A stretch of DNA of 43,088 nucleotides, taken from assembly GCA_900088475.1 (NCBI GenBank), contig FLMG01000641.1:4583-47670 (forward strand). Reading direction: 5' to 3'. Source of the stretch: Hyphochytrium catenoides. Its lineage: Eukaryota > Sar > Hyphochytriomycetes > Hyphochytriales > Hyphochytriaceae. Below the pieces are notes generated by a model. That model worked only from the letters and a program-made list of their open reading frames with translations, had not been told where the DNA came from and searched no databases. The translations under genes and the position numbers were made by a program. Below, piece after piece: positions 1 to 11,100 of the stretch (position 1 is its first letter; every line of letters starts with the position of its first letter).

Positions 1-60
1 CCCTTTGCTACCTCAATCTATAAACTCTGTAGACGAGCGTCTGGGCTTTTTGCCATCTCC

Positions 61-360
61 TCAAGTACAGGGCCTTAGTTCGGTGCTGCTATTCGATCCA
101 GGGCAAAGACCTAGGCTGACGGCTCGTTGCTGCTCGCTTCACTCTTTGCTCAAAGTCAGGAAAGGGCAATCAAGATGATGGTGCCTAAGAGCTGTTTTCT
201 ATTTCCTTCTTCAAATACACAGCCTTAGTTCCGTGTCTGCTAATCGATCCAGGGCAAAGGCTAGGCCAACGGCTTGTTGCTGCTCCCTTCAGTCTTTGCT
301 CAAAGTCAGAAAAGGGCAATCAAGATGATGGTGTTGAAGAGCTGTTTTTTATTTCCTTCT
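61..360. repeat. 150-bp tandem duplication, two copies
   Basis: Bases 61-210 and 211-360 are two adjacent copies of the same 150-bp unit. They share, for example, the blocks gccttagtt, cgatccagggcaaag, ctttgctcaaagtcag and gggcaatcaagatgatggtg, with scattered substitutions and no large gap. A weaker trace of the unit's end lies just before copy 1 (41-60), so the array may continue left of the window. No open frame runs through it. Confidence 0.85.
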
Positions 361-439
361 TCTCTTCTCCTGTTGAACATTAAATAAATATAAGTCATCT
401 GTGCAGAAGCGCTGAAAGGAGATGAGCGAGCTTAGCGAG

Positions 440-545
440 AGCAGACACGATTAGCAGGAGGAAGAGAGAGAAAAGAAAGAGAAGAAGGAAAACGAGGAGA
501 AGGAGGGAGAGAGAGAGAAAAGAAGATGAAGAAAGAGCGTCTGTA
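440..545. repeat. Purine-rich low-complexity run
   Basis: About 105 bases are almost only A and G on the plus strand, mostly gaga/gaaga/ggag units with few interruptions. No gene model crosses it. Confidence 0.7.
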
Positions 546-1563
546 TTTCTTCTCTAGCTCACCTCACCAGACTTTAGGGGCACTGATAGATCTGGGAAAG
601 TTGGTATTAGAGCGATGGTCTCTCCCTGTCTCTCTCATTATCTCTCCTAGATTTACTTGAAAGGAGGTATCGTTATCATTTCCTTTTCTTTATTAGTTGA
701 CAACGGGGAAAGCGACGGTACGGTGGGAGGAAGAGTGAAGAAAAATGGAAGAAAAGAGTGGAAAGGTGAGTTTAGCATCTCCACTTCCTGGGCTACGTAC
801 TCGCTCTACTAGTAGTACATGAGGATGTGTTGCAGCCAGTCTTAATCTCCCTTAGAAGACTGTTAGTAAAAAGGAAGAAAGGTGTTATATATGTGCATCT
901 GGCTGGACGCTTGACTATAATATTCTGAGTTACGAGGAGCTGGCACATTCATCTCTTGGAGCACGCCCTACTACGAGCAGCTGAACAGGCGAGAAGGAGG
1001 AGCCCAGCAAAAAAGCATCATATCTCTGTCTCCTTCGCTTTGCCTTTTCCTGGATACAGTTACATCTTCTTTCTCCCCTTTCTTCATAGATTTCGTTCCA
1101 AGGATGGTGGTCTGTTCAGTAGAGATGACTTGGCGATAAGCTTTGTTGTGAAAGAGAGTCCTTATGATCACGTCCTCCGCATATTTTCAACTGCGAAAGA
1201 GAGTCCTTAGGGCTAGGGGAGCCGGCACACTGAAGCGACGACTTAGATAAATAGCCCTGCTCACTCTCTTCTTACATGTGATTTGGTCGTCTGCTTTCCT
1301 CCTCGATTAAGATAGCATCTGTCTTTAATTTTCAGAAAATAATCTGCATTAGTATCTGCGGCTACCTCTCCTCTCTATGGTATATAATGTCATTGTCTCC
1401 CGTCTATCTACCTCCATGTTCCTGTTACGTTCTCTCTATGTCTATCCCTTCACCTTCATCTTCAGCTTCTTCTCTTCCTCCTGCTTGTCGGCCTCGTCTC
1501 TTCCTTCATTCCTCAATTCTTTTACTCTGCCAGGGAGGAGAGAGGAGAGAGTGACTGGCGAGT

Positions 1564-1816
1564 GCACCCTAACCCTCACCCTTTTAAGACAAATTATTAA
1601 GTAATTGCCCTAAAATGGCTGTACCTTATATAGGTGTGCGCCTACTTTTTTCTTGGTTTGTCCCGTTAGTCTGTCTACTTACAAGGTTTTGCACGGAGAT
1701 GATATATCTCCTGTAAGAATTTTAGAAAGTCTCTAACTATGGGAGGGATCGACTGAATCTAACTCCTCCTTCAGCCTAGCCCTAACCCTAACCTCTAGGA
1801 CATGTCACCCTAACCT
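1564..1816. repeat. Degenerate telomere-like CCCTAA units
   Basis: CCCTAA occurs singly or doubled near 1567 (ccctaaccctcaccc), near 1780 (ccctaaccctaacc) and near 1808 (ccctaacctccc). CCCTAA/TTAGGG is a common eukaryotic telomere unit. Here it is short and broken, so this is at most an interstitial remnant or a chance C/T-rich patch. Confidence 0.4.
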
Positions 1817-2148
1817 CCCACACCAGGAATGTCAAGCGCCAGTGCATACATCCTTCTGCCCTTCTCACGACATCCCGCTGAGCAGAAGAGGTAAAGCAGA
1901 TGCCCAGGAACTATTGACTTCTTGATCTCAGATTAGAAACAGCGCCGCAATATCACAAACCACTCTAGCGCTAGAGTTCGTAATTATCATCTTGGCTGTG
2001 GATTAGAACCAGGTAGAGGAGCTCGCTTCCCGTAGACGAATGAGTTTATCCGTGGAGGCGGACTGCCTCAACCCTTGCTCAGTTTCATCCAAATCCTGCC
2101 GTCTTGCTGCACCCAAATTCTAGAGATAGGTTTTTGACTAGTCAATAT

Positions 2149-5100
2149 TTAGCGAATAGAACGTTGAATGGATAAGCGTACCTCTTCGCTGGGCGGCATG
2201 CCGATCTGGGTGGTGGCCAACATTGATGCAAGGTGTGCGCTCTCCTCATCAACAGTCAAAGGGAGTGGGGGAGGAGGTTTGCCGCCATGGACGTGTCCAG
2301 CGACTTTGAAAGTACATAGAACACAATCTACCGATGGCACAGTCTGGTTGGGCTCCGGTTTGCTTTCTGAAGGTACTTCATCCTTTTCTATACTTGGCAG
2401 GTTATTGGTTCCTAGCCCTTCGTGCCGGTGACCAGAAACCTTAAACTTGCACAAGACGCATTCCTCTAAACAAAATTGGTCAAGGGACGAGGCAACGCTC
2501 AGCTAGGGACGTAAATAGAGTGGGAGTCTCTTGACACTTGAGGCTCTGCCAAATCCCACCTTTGACTGGTCCAGAGTCCATTTGCGTTGTACGCTCCATA
2601 CATTGACCCTCCAGGATTAGCTTCTTCGATAATGGCTTGTCGATGCAAGGGGCCAACGGAGTTTTTCCATCATGTACATGTCCAAGTACATTCAGCTGAC
2701 AAAGCGTGCACTCTGCAAAACGTTAAAACAATTGTCAACCTAAGCATTGCACCGGAAGCGAGATTCTCACCTTCGTTCACGTTAACAAGTAACTCCATGC
2801 TGTTCGATCGAGACCGGGTTGCAGCCATGTTATTACTGGCATCTGGACAAGGTCACAGATTCCTTTAGGCTCTTCCTCTACGCGGGGCTTGATGTTATCT
2901 GAGTATCCTACCTTCGTCGAGCCCGCTATTTTCCGTGCCTAAACGGTTCTCATCCTCAAATGCCGCGGTATCTTGCCGGCTGGACGTGTTGAGATTTTCT
3001 GATTCCGCAGTATCTTCATCGATGCCAGATATGGTGGGCAGGAACCTTGAGGCCTTCCTCTTAGCTAAACGACCTCTTCGATTGGCATTTCTCCCTGACA
3101 TCGGAAGCTCGTGTGACTCTTCTGGGTGATGTTGACTAGTTCTCCTTGCTTCCTCTTCTTCTTCTTCCTGAAGAGTTGACTCCGTCGATTCTCTAGGAAC
3201 ACCTGGCCTACAAATTGCAAACGCTGAGGATACTGCTTTTTTGGCGTACGGCTCCTTTTGGGCGCTAGAGATGACTCACATGTCACTTAATTCAATCTGA
3301 AGAAGCGAATCCGTAAACCTTCGAACCATTGGAACTCCTCTACCCCCTCTACCCGGCAGCTTAGGCTCTGGTTTGAAGACTTCGTCAGGAAGGGTATAGT
3401 CTGGAACCTCCTCTATCTTCATTCGCTCTCGTCGCCTTGCATAAATAATTTCTCTAAAAGGGCCTGTAAAGACGTATTTCATGGCCCTTGCCGAGTAAGG
3501 ATACTCCTCAAAGCCATCGTTCTGGCCCTCTTCCAGATGTCTTCGTGCCTATTGGATGTCGACGGTGAATCTCAAAGAACATTACTGCTGCCTGATGGTG
3601 ATGTGGACAAGACCCTACTCACTTCCAACTTTTTCTGGAAAATCAGATCAGCATCAGAGCCTTCAATGAGGGGAAAGCCAGGCCTAGGGTGCTTGCACCC
3701 TTTACCGACGGCTTTCTGGCGAACAGGAACCTCGTCAAGGTCGATAGAAGCACGACGTTTCAGTTTCTCGTATCGAAAAGCCTGGTACTGGTCGGTAGCT
3801 GGACCGCTAGGAATTTTGCTGGTTATTCGCTTCCACCTTTTGAGGGACTACAACCGCTATCGGTCCCTTACCTTGGGTTCGGTAGATCAAAAACAATGCA
3901 GGGATGGCACGGCTGATACTCGTCATCACAAACTGAGGCGTTGATGTAGGTCGTGTAGCCGTCGCTACTCACTCCATAGGACTCATGCACTAACATGATT
4001 GGAGACAAAATCGGTAAACGGCGAACGTAGAGACATAGCAAGGCGGCTTACCGTGCCCAAACACGTGGAACTTGGGCCGTAACCTAAATTGCACTTCATT
4101 CAGTAAATTTACACATCCAACATGTTCTGTCTCGCAGACGATGTCGCCTCGGCCGAGGGGAGGAGAATGGGTAAGGAGAACATCGATGTTGTCAGGAATC
4201 GCCCGCCACTTCTTTGCAAGAGCATCTCCACGGGGTAAGTTGAAAGCCCAGTTGCAGAAATCAGGCTGCCACGGCGACCTAAAGAGCAACAGTTAGAAGA
4301 CATTAGTATAAACCAGGCCAAAGCACTGTCCCGCCTATGGGGAGGCCGGCCTCCGAGTGACCTGGCAGCAGCCGTTTTCATGGTCCAAAGTATATATAAG
4401 AATTATTCTAATAAGGAGGTACAAAAGAAAGCATACCCGTATATCCGAAAGCCATTTATCACCACCAGCTCGTCCTCTAAATAGACGCAGTTGGAAAGTA
4501 GGGATCGGACTTCCTCAGGATCTAATGCAAAATGGACGCTTTGAACTTGCTTCTACATTGTGCAAACCTCTAGTCAGCTTTTCCTCACCTTGCTTCTCTT
4601 TGTGACCATATTTAAGGTAGTGTCTGGCGTAGTATTCTGGCTGGAAGGTTGATTCATGGTTGCCAGCGACCACCACTTTATACTTATGAGGCAACTGCCG
4701 GAGCCACTTACTGAAGGCAATCACCTACCGTAGAACCCTTTAAGAAGCACGTAGATACGACTATAGCGCAGTGTGTCTGTCTTACCTCTTCTTTCTCTCC
4801 AGTGTCAGTGAAGTCACCTGCACAGGAGAAGATGGAACAAGGCAATAGACTCGTGTCAGAGCATAAAGGAGAGAGAGGTCCCTGCTCACCTAAGACAGGG
4901 TCTAGTTCTAACCCCTAAGCTTACCAGCGTGCAGCAACACATCCCCATCAGGCACTTTGGCGTGTTCATGCAAACCGTGGGTATCTGATATACAAACAAA
5001 GCGCGTGTAGCCTGACGGGCAGGGTACGGATGGATCTACTGCTTCGACCTTCATGAACTTTTGAAACGGTTTGAGCACTTCCCAAGCCCCGTTGGGCTCA

Positions 5101-5362
5101 TTTGCGTACTCCAAAGCTTCACGCATGCTTTGAGCAGCAGCATTCTTCCAGAACTCTATGATCCCAGACGGGTCATGCCCGTCTGCACGTAAAGCACTTT
5201 CAATCATCTGTCGGGAAAGTCCAGCTAAGGATACACGTAAGCACTTCGGCTCGGTTCGAAAAGCATCTTTAGAGACCTACCGTTGAGCATCCGAAGATAC
5301 TTATTGTCGATGCGATCGAAGGGCTCTAAAACCCGAAGGCTCTCGCTTTTTGCTGGGGGCAT
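2149..5362 (-). CDS. MPPED-like metallophosphoesterase with C-terminal Cx2C-x5-GHxH repeats
   Basis: A 13-exon model encodes 756 residues and stays in frame throughout: 5362-5281, 5224-4925, 4817-4786, 4724-4589, 4521-4437, 4278-4052, 3989-3872, 3806-3623, 3548-3280, 3207-2912, 2842-2771, 2712-2560, 2465-2149. An in-frame TAG just upstream supports the ATG. Residues about 100-327 are a calcineurin-like phosphoesterase of the MPPED1/MPPED2 (UPF0046) family: SDTHG (D108, H110), GDF (129), GNHE (160-162), YGSPWQP, THSPP (249) and GHVHE (287-289) supply the metal ligands. Family members normally end just after the LPNP motif. Here a 65-bp intron carries the frame into a 430-residue tail, charged and low in complexity, that ends with three copies of CxLC-x5-GHxHxG at 602-616, 654-668 and 699-713. 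The enzyme fold is secure; the tail's function is unknown, and the repeats look metal-binding. The donor of exon 12 has an alternative at about 2610 in the same phase. Confidence 0.88.
2320..2712 (-). other. Three Cx2C-x5-G-H-x-H-x-G repeats (protein repeat region)
   Basis: Within the metallophosphoesterase tail, repeat 1 (CTLCQLNVLGHVHDG) sits alone in a 153-bp exon. Repeats 2 (CVLCKFKVSGHRHEG) and 3 (CVLCTFKVAGHVHGG) lie in the last exon. Start-to-start spacing is 52 and 45 residues. Two Cys and two His at constant spacing suggest a small zinc knuckle. The 72-bp and 153-bp exons just before are both phase 1-1, so they could be duplicated without breaking frame. I do not recognise the repeat as a named domain. 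Confidence 0.75.
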
Positions 5363-6420
5363 GGTTATTGCGCCCTATCAAGACTATCCCTTCTCTCTGC
5401 AGCGCCGTCCACAGGGCTGTCAATGCCTCATAGAAAGTGAAGTGAGCTGTTTATGCAACCTCTCGGTAACACTCCATAATTAAGCATCGCAGCCCTTTTA
5501 CTGGGAAAACGAGTACCGCGTAGGCATCACCTTCCGCTGGCACTAGGGACACGGTAAAGGTAGAAATGAGCAAATATGACAAGGTCTCTAGGCGGCCCAC
5601 TGGGTACTAAACAGGTAGGGCCTGGGACTTGTAGTTGGAGGTCTGAGTTGTGCTGTCTAACGTTTCTGCATTATCAGCTTCAGCGGATTCTGGACAAAAA
5701 AAATTAGATGGCGGTTGAGGACGATGAATCCAGCTCCTCCGCTGTTGCTGGGCTTTCCCCTCTGGGAGTGATGAAGGGAATCCATCAAGCATCCTGCTAA
5801 GAAACGTCTACGTGGGCAGTTCACAAGCAAGAGCAAGAGGGAGAGGCAAGTTTTTACCAGACACATAGGAGGTATATACCTCTTTCACGCATGCAGAGAT
5901 TCACACCGATCCTCCTAGGTTCCGAGCAACCCGAAGGAGAACTGGATTTTTGGAAACGTTTCGTTCCCTTGATTTTTCACAGCCCTTAAGTCGGATCTAC
6001 CTTTGTTCTGGGTAATTCTGAACTTCGAGACTCCTATTCTAGGTGATCAGCCGAAGTCTAGCTACCCTACTTTCGATTATCTTCGGACAGCGGTTTAGAA
6101 GTGTGTGTTTGGTTGAGACTGCGCCATTGGCCGCTGTCAGATCCAGCAGAGACGATGAATGAAGAAATGAAGCAACCATTCAGTCATAACATTTCGCTAC
6201 TGAGCCATAAGAATAGCTAATATCAGTGCAATAGAGTAGGCCCACAAAGCCATAGGGAGACATGTGAGAGTGGTGTCCTCTCCAACAATTGGAAGTCGCT
6301 AGATGGTCCCTCTGCTGCCAGGACTCTACCCCTGCTTGCTGCTGAGACCTAGTAGGAGCTCCTTACCCTACAGATTGGACACCTCAGTAATGTAAACTGG
6401 AAAATCTGCCCTTTCGTCCC
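5363..6420. promoter_or_regulatory. Shared 5' region of metallophosphoesterase and RGP1
   Basis: This 1.06-kb stretch separates two head-to-head genes. I find no convincing coding exon. Two overlapping minus-strand open frames at about 5607-5866 have no splice partner or family match and may be 5' UTR. No clear TATA box or other core element stands out. Confidence 0.35.
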
Positions 6421-8131
6421 ATGTCTGCCGGTGGATATGGAGTACAGTGCGGCTTGCCCGTCAAAGTATGGCGCGAAGGGCAGATTTTGTGCGGACGGGT
6501 GACCATTAGCCGAGAGAGGAGTCCGGATCTGGCGGGGAAGCAGATTGAGTGGGTAGTTGTTCGACTTCATGGACACTACCTCTCCTCCTACAGCAACAGT
6601 TCGGCCACGTCGCTAGCCACTCTTGCAGATGGTTATCAACCACCTATCGCCGTGTCGTTGGAAGGCGCCGGACAGGGTCAAGGACACCAAGCTTCTTCTC
6701 AGAACTTTGTAGCACAGGTTCCGGACTTTCGCAAGTATGCCGGAGAAAAAGGGCAATGCTTTCTCCACTCCCGACCAGGTGAATTCCTTGCACGGTCCTA
6801 GTACGGTGCTCTTGTCTAACTTGCGATGGATCCCTTTAGGCTTTGTAGTCTACAACACCAGGTTGCCGCCACAGACGCAGCTCACGATGCAATTTGAGGT
6901 GCAGCTTCCTCACGATCTGCCCCCATCATCAAAGGGCGCTGCACTGCGGACTAGCTACTTCTTAGCACTATCTGCGAAAATTCAGGGAGCCCAGGCTGTC
7001 ACCACCCATATGCCTCTGAGCATTTATAGTCGAGGATACTGCTTTGCACCGCTTACAAGCCCTAAAACCGTTTTGGTCCGGAACGCTATAGATAGACAAA
7101 TTAGCCTGCTAGATCCTCTTTCCAAGCTTCCCAGTGGGTAGGTAGCCTCCATATAGTTACTTTTTTTAGCAAATAACGCTCTCTCACTCTAACTCATCTG
7201 TTCAAGGACTGTAATGGCGCCTTTCACAAGCTCAACGCCTAGTACACATTCATCATTAACACCCGAGCGACCGCTGACGGTGTTGCAGAGTCAGATGCAT
7301 GGGCGAACGGATGCAGAGCTCCTCGGGACCGCGCAATGCCGGCAGTTTAATATCAGCCAAGGCGCAGACACGCTGGGCACAATGTCAGTCTATCGATCCT
7401 CCTACCTGCCCGGCGAGACCATTCTGGGAAGCTTTGACTTTAGCCAAAGCACTATTTTATGCTATCAGGTCTCCGTAGGTATGCACTTGCTCCAAGTGAT
7501 TTTCCTTCATAGCACTTCTCCCGGCTAATTCACAAGTTGCTTTGCAAGGGCTGGTGGCGCAAGAAGTCAACCCAGACTTTGCCGACTTTCAGCCTTCAAA
7601 AATTTTATCCTCGGAGGTGTTAGCTACCTGCCATCATTACACGTCCGCGGTCCAGCATTTTGCATTTAGTCTGGCCATTCCCCCGGACGCATCGCCGGGG
7701 TTCGTCACGGACCTTGTTTGCTTGCAGTGGAGGATTCAGTTCGACTTTCTCATTCGGAAGGAACCGAAAGATAAGGAGATCGTGCGGCCACCCACTTCCA
7801 AGGATGATTACCAGGTTAGCCCCCATTGGCCTACTGACGAGTGATGCCCCTGGTTGTGATGAAGGAGAAGAGGACGGGTAGATTTTGTCTCTAAAGGGCT
7901 GAAGAATAGTGAACGACATTCCCGCATTCTCCCTCTCGACGCTCTCTTTCCTCCTGTCTGGGGTTCAGACTAAAATGGCATTTATTGATTCTTTCCTCTT
8001 AGAACCTGAGCTGGAGCATACCCATTACAATCCGTATTCCCCCGTCCTCGGGGGTGGCACCCCAAACACTACTGCTTGGAGCTAAGGGTGAGGTATCTCT
8101 GCCAGTCACTTCTCGAGTGTTACGGCTGTAG
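6421..8131 (+). CDS. RGP1: RGP1, Rab6/Ypt6 guanine-nucleotide exchange subunit
   Basis: Five exons (6421-6734, 6802-7137, 7207-7478, 7549-7814, 8003-8131) encode 438 residues in one frame. The product matches the Rgp1 family, an arrestin-like protein that binds RIC1 to form the Golgi GEF for Ypt6/Rab6. Seen: a hydrophobic middle block with WIPLGF and LPHDLPPSSKG; the YRSSYLPGETILGSFDF segment, typical of the second arrestin-like sandwich; and a C-terminal block with LQWRIQFDF and WSIPITIRI, both family hallmarks. Introns are 64-188 bp. The gene runs head to head with the metallophosphoesterase and tail to tail with NUP155, the two stop codons being 31 bp apart. No RIC1 gene is in the window. 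Confidence 0.88.
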
Positions 8132-8162
8132 ACAAAGCCCCCGTTAATAATAGAAAGTTGAG

Positions 8163-11100
8163 CTAAAAGTAGTCTTCCCTGAATCTATACATCTCCGATT
8201 TCAAGCGCCGCAACGAACCCAGACAAACTAGCTGTGCTTCACGCGAGGCCCCAATCGTAACTTTACGGTAGAGAGAAAGTATGTCAGTGTCATGTAGGAT
8301 AGAGGCGGGCCATACGAAGGGGAGACATACCACTGCTCATTGCCTGTAGATCTGTTACATAGGCGTCTAGATCCTTCATTAATAGGGGGCACACATCAGA
8401 GAATGATACGCGCTCTAGTTGGGGAGCACGCGGAGATGCTGCATACTTCAGCCATGTCACCATGACAAAGTGCCAGGATTCCAGCAAGTGCACCACCCAG
8501 ACTGAATTGCTGTGCTTTTGGTAGAGAGCTTTGTACGTCTGGCAGAGAGGACACAGGGAAATAGCGATCAGAGTGCAAAAAAGTTTGTACGGCGGAAACG
8601 GGGTTTAGTGGCGTCCTGCATTTACCTCTTGAAGGACGAGGAAGGGTACCCCGACGTCAACCATGGCACCTGCCACCCAGTATTCGGCAGGAAGACTTGT
8701 GCTTTGTGGCCTGGACATCTCTCTGAACCTCAGAGCAAAGGTTTCGAGTTCCTCACACAAGAATCTTACAGGAAAGCAGAAGTCTGAACCTGGAAGCCAA
8801 ACAAGTTTGAATGAGAGATTGAGGTTTCACGAGTAGACTCATAAGCAAGTTACCAAAAACGTATTACCTGGGTTGTACAGCTTACGGCCCAAAGCGACAA
8901 GCTTTCCTCTGAGAGCTGCGATCCATGTGGCGTCTTCGAAGGAGCTTTGAGTATATGATAACTCATCACCTTCCATATGGCATTGGGCCAACCATGCCGC
9001 CGTTTCTCTATCTCCGCTGGTACGAGGAACGAACCTGACAGTCGAGAAAAAGACAGCGCAGGTCCGGAAAAGGCGTCGTAGATTAAACAGGCAACTTGGT
9101 TATAGGTCGCTTTCTGCAGATTGATGACAGGTCTTGCCTGAGTATGATTCTCTTCCAGTGCCTCTGGATCAGCGCAGGGTCGTCGTGACGGCATTCGAAC
9201 ATGAGTGACAAGCACGACTCCCACATCTGTTAGGAAAACATGGTGCCTGAGGTCAGTGCTCACAAGCAACATCTTCAAGAATCCAGAGCGCCAGACATAT
9301 ACACAGGCATCACAGAGTCCGGACATCACCTTGTATCTCGCTGCGAACTGATTGTACAACTTTGAGACGGAGAGGAGCTGGTAGGTGAGATGCCGAATAT
9401 CACTCTCTCTCTCTTCTAACTCTCGCATTCCTTGGCCACCTTCAAAGTCACGGGCATCCTTGCGGGCTTCAGTCTGTCGCTTCAGCTCATCCAATACCTG
9501 CTCAGACCAGTGAAACGTTACAAGCGATGCAGTCAATATGACCATCCAAACGGTCTTCATAAGAGCAAAGACTTGGGGATATCAGCAAGGGCATGAAGAG
9601 CGTGCAGTAATATCGTAAACTCCCTCGTTGACTTCAGGATGGACACAGAGTGTTCGTTCTCGTCCTCTTCTATTTGCTCTCTCTACGAAAGCATGGGAAC
9701 AAACGACAGCATTAGGTCTCTCATCATTCGCTCACCTCAAGCTGCAGCTTAGCTACATCTAACTTTTCTTGGAGGGCGAAAAGTCTGTCTCCATTACTCA
9801 TGCCCTCAGCATCGAACGATCCTGGTGCAGTAGAGGTACCGCTTTGCGCATACTGAATTGCCCTTGTCAAGTGCTGAATCCTTTCCATGAGTACAGGGTT
9901 TGCCTCCGGGTTAGGTTCCTCTCTATACGCAACAGGGGTAAGTACTATGTAAAACATTCTTTTCGTTTCCAGGAACATCAATCCCATCATCACCTGTGAG
10001 CAAGATATTCTTCTACCCTAGCAGCTTCCGCAAAGCGTTGATTCAGGACGTAGTGCTGGCACAGCAGCCCAGGGTTTCGCGATCGGAGGAAGTTCTCAAT
10101 AAATCCGGATCGGGCCTTTACCTGTCAGAAACAAAGTTAGTTTAGGTGTTAAGGAGGGCCTCGAAGATAAAGTTTGTTGGTGACGGAAAGATGCCAGGCG
10201 GTAATGCTCTATTGGCGGTATAATGTGCATCTGAGAAGTACCAAAAGCTCCTCATGTCCTCTTTGAATTAGCCATGAACAAAGCTCCTCCTGGAAGAGAG
10301 TGTCGTCAGAGGCAAGACTCCGGTTGAGACTTTTCAAGGCCTCCATTTCCTTCTCTTCGGGAGACAACGACAGCGCAAGGGTCCCGCTTGTCACTGCCAA
10401 GGATGCTTGTGGACAAGAAACAACGTCAGTACGAGTCCAGCACCTACAGCTGATATCCCTCATTACCAGAGCTGCCTACTCCGCCACCCTTGCTGCCTCC
10501 CTCTAGTAACTCCTGTAAGAGGTCCAAGACGCAGTTGTAGCACTCTCGTCGGCACGTGATGCTACGTTCTTCTTCCGTGGAGCCATGAGGAACCAAAGGC
10601 AGACAAGACGTATCAGAAACCTACGATCACCATAGAGAAAGGGAGAGACATGAGTAACAACCAACAGATAAGCCCATCGTCATCAATACAGTTTGACACT
10701 GGATCCTCCCAGCAGGAGTAGCTCACATGAGCATTTCCAGGAGACAGAAAGATGCGCCTATGCTGTCTTCTGACGTAGACTCACCGCTGCCTCCGGACGA
10801 CGGGAAACGTCCCCACGAGCGTATGTGAATGCCAACCGCAGAGACAAGTCCACTACGCCCTTGAAATAATTCAAAGCTCTACAAAGCTCGGGTCACCCAC
10901 TAATAATTGGCGAGTAGAAGACAGCGTGAGAACAGAACTCACCGGTACTCCATGCAGATGTCCCGCAAAGCATTGACGTAGCTTGCTGATGTCCAGTATT
11001 CTGCAGCCTGGCAGGAGTAATATATGGAGAAAGTCAAGGTTCACGTCAGGAGAGACGGTTGCCGTAGGAAGACAATTGACAACATAGGCAAGTGAGAACT

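Larger units (their letters stand above)
1..2148. other. Gene-free left end, low complexity
   Basis: I see no supportable gene here. The stretch holds a 150-bp tandem duplication, a long purine-rich run around 440-545, several pyrimidine-rich patches and scattered telomere-like CCCTAA units. The few open frames are short and rich in Ser/Leu/Phe, as expected from CT-rich DNA, and show no splice pattern or recognisable family. Confidence 0.6.

Noticed and set aside
3270-3290. An in-frame TGA that looked like a recoded or selenocysteine codon.
   Set aside because: It is the start of a normal gtgagt donor; a 72-bp intron with a pyrimidine-rich end removes it and keeps the frame.
3865-3872. An in-frame TAA directly after the LPNP motif, which would end the phosphoesterase at the usual family length.
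   Set aside because: The TAA overlaps a perfect donor (AG/gtaagg), and a 65-bp intron continues the frame through six more exons with consistent phase to a stop at 2149. A minor unspliced short form remains possible.
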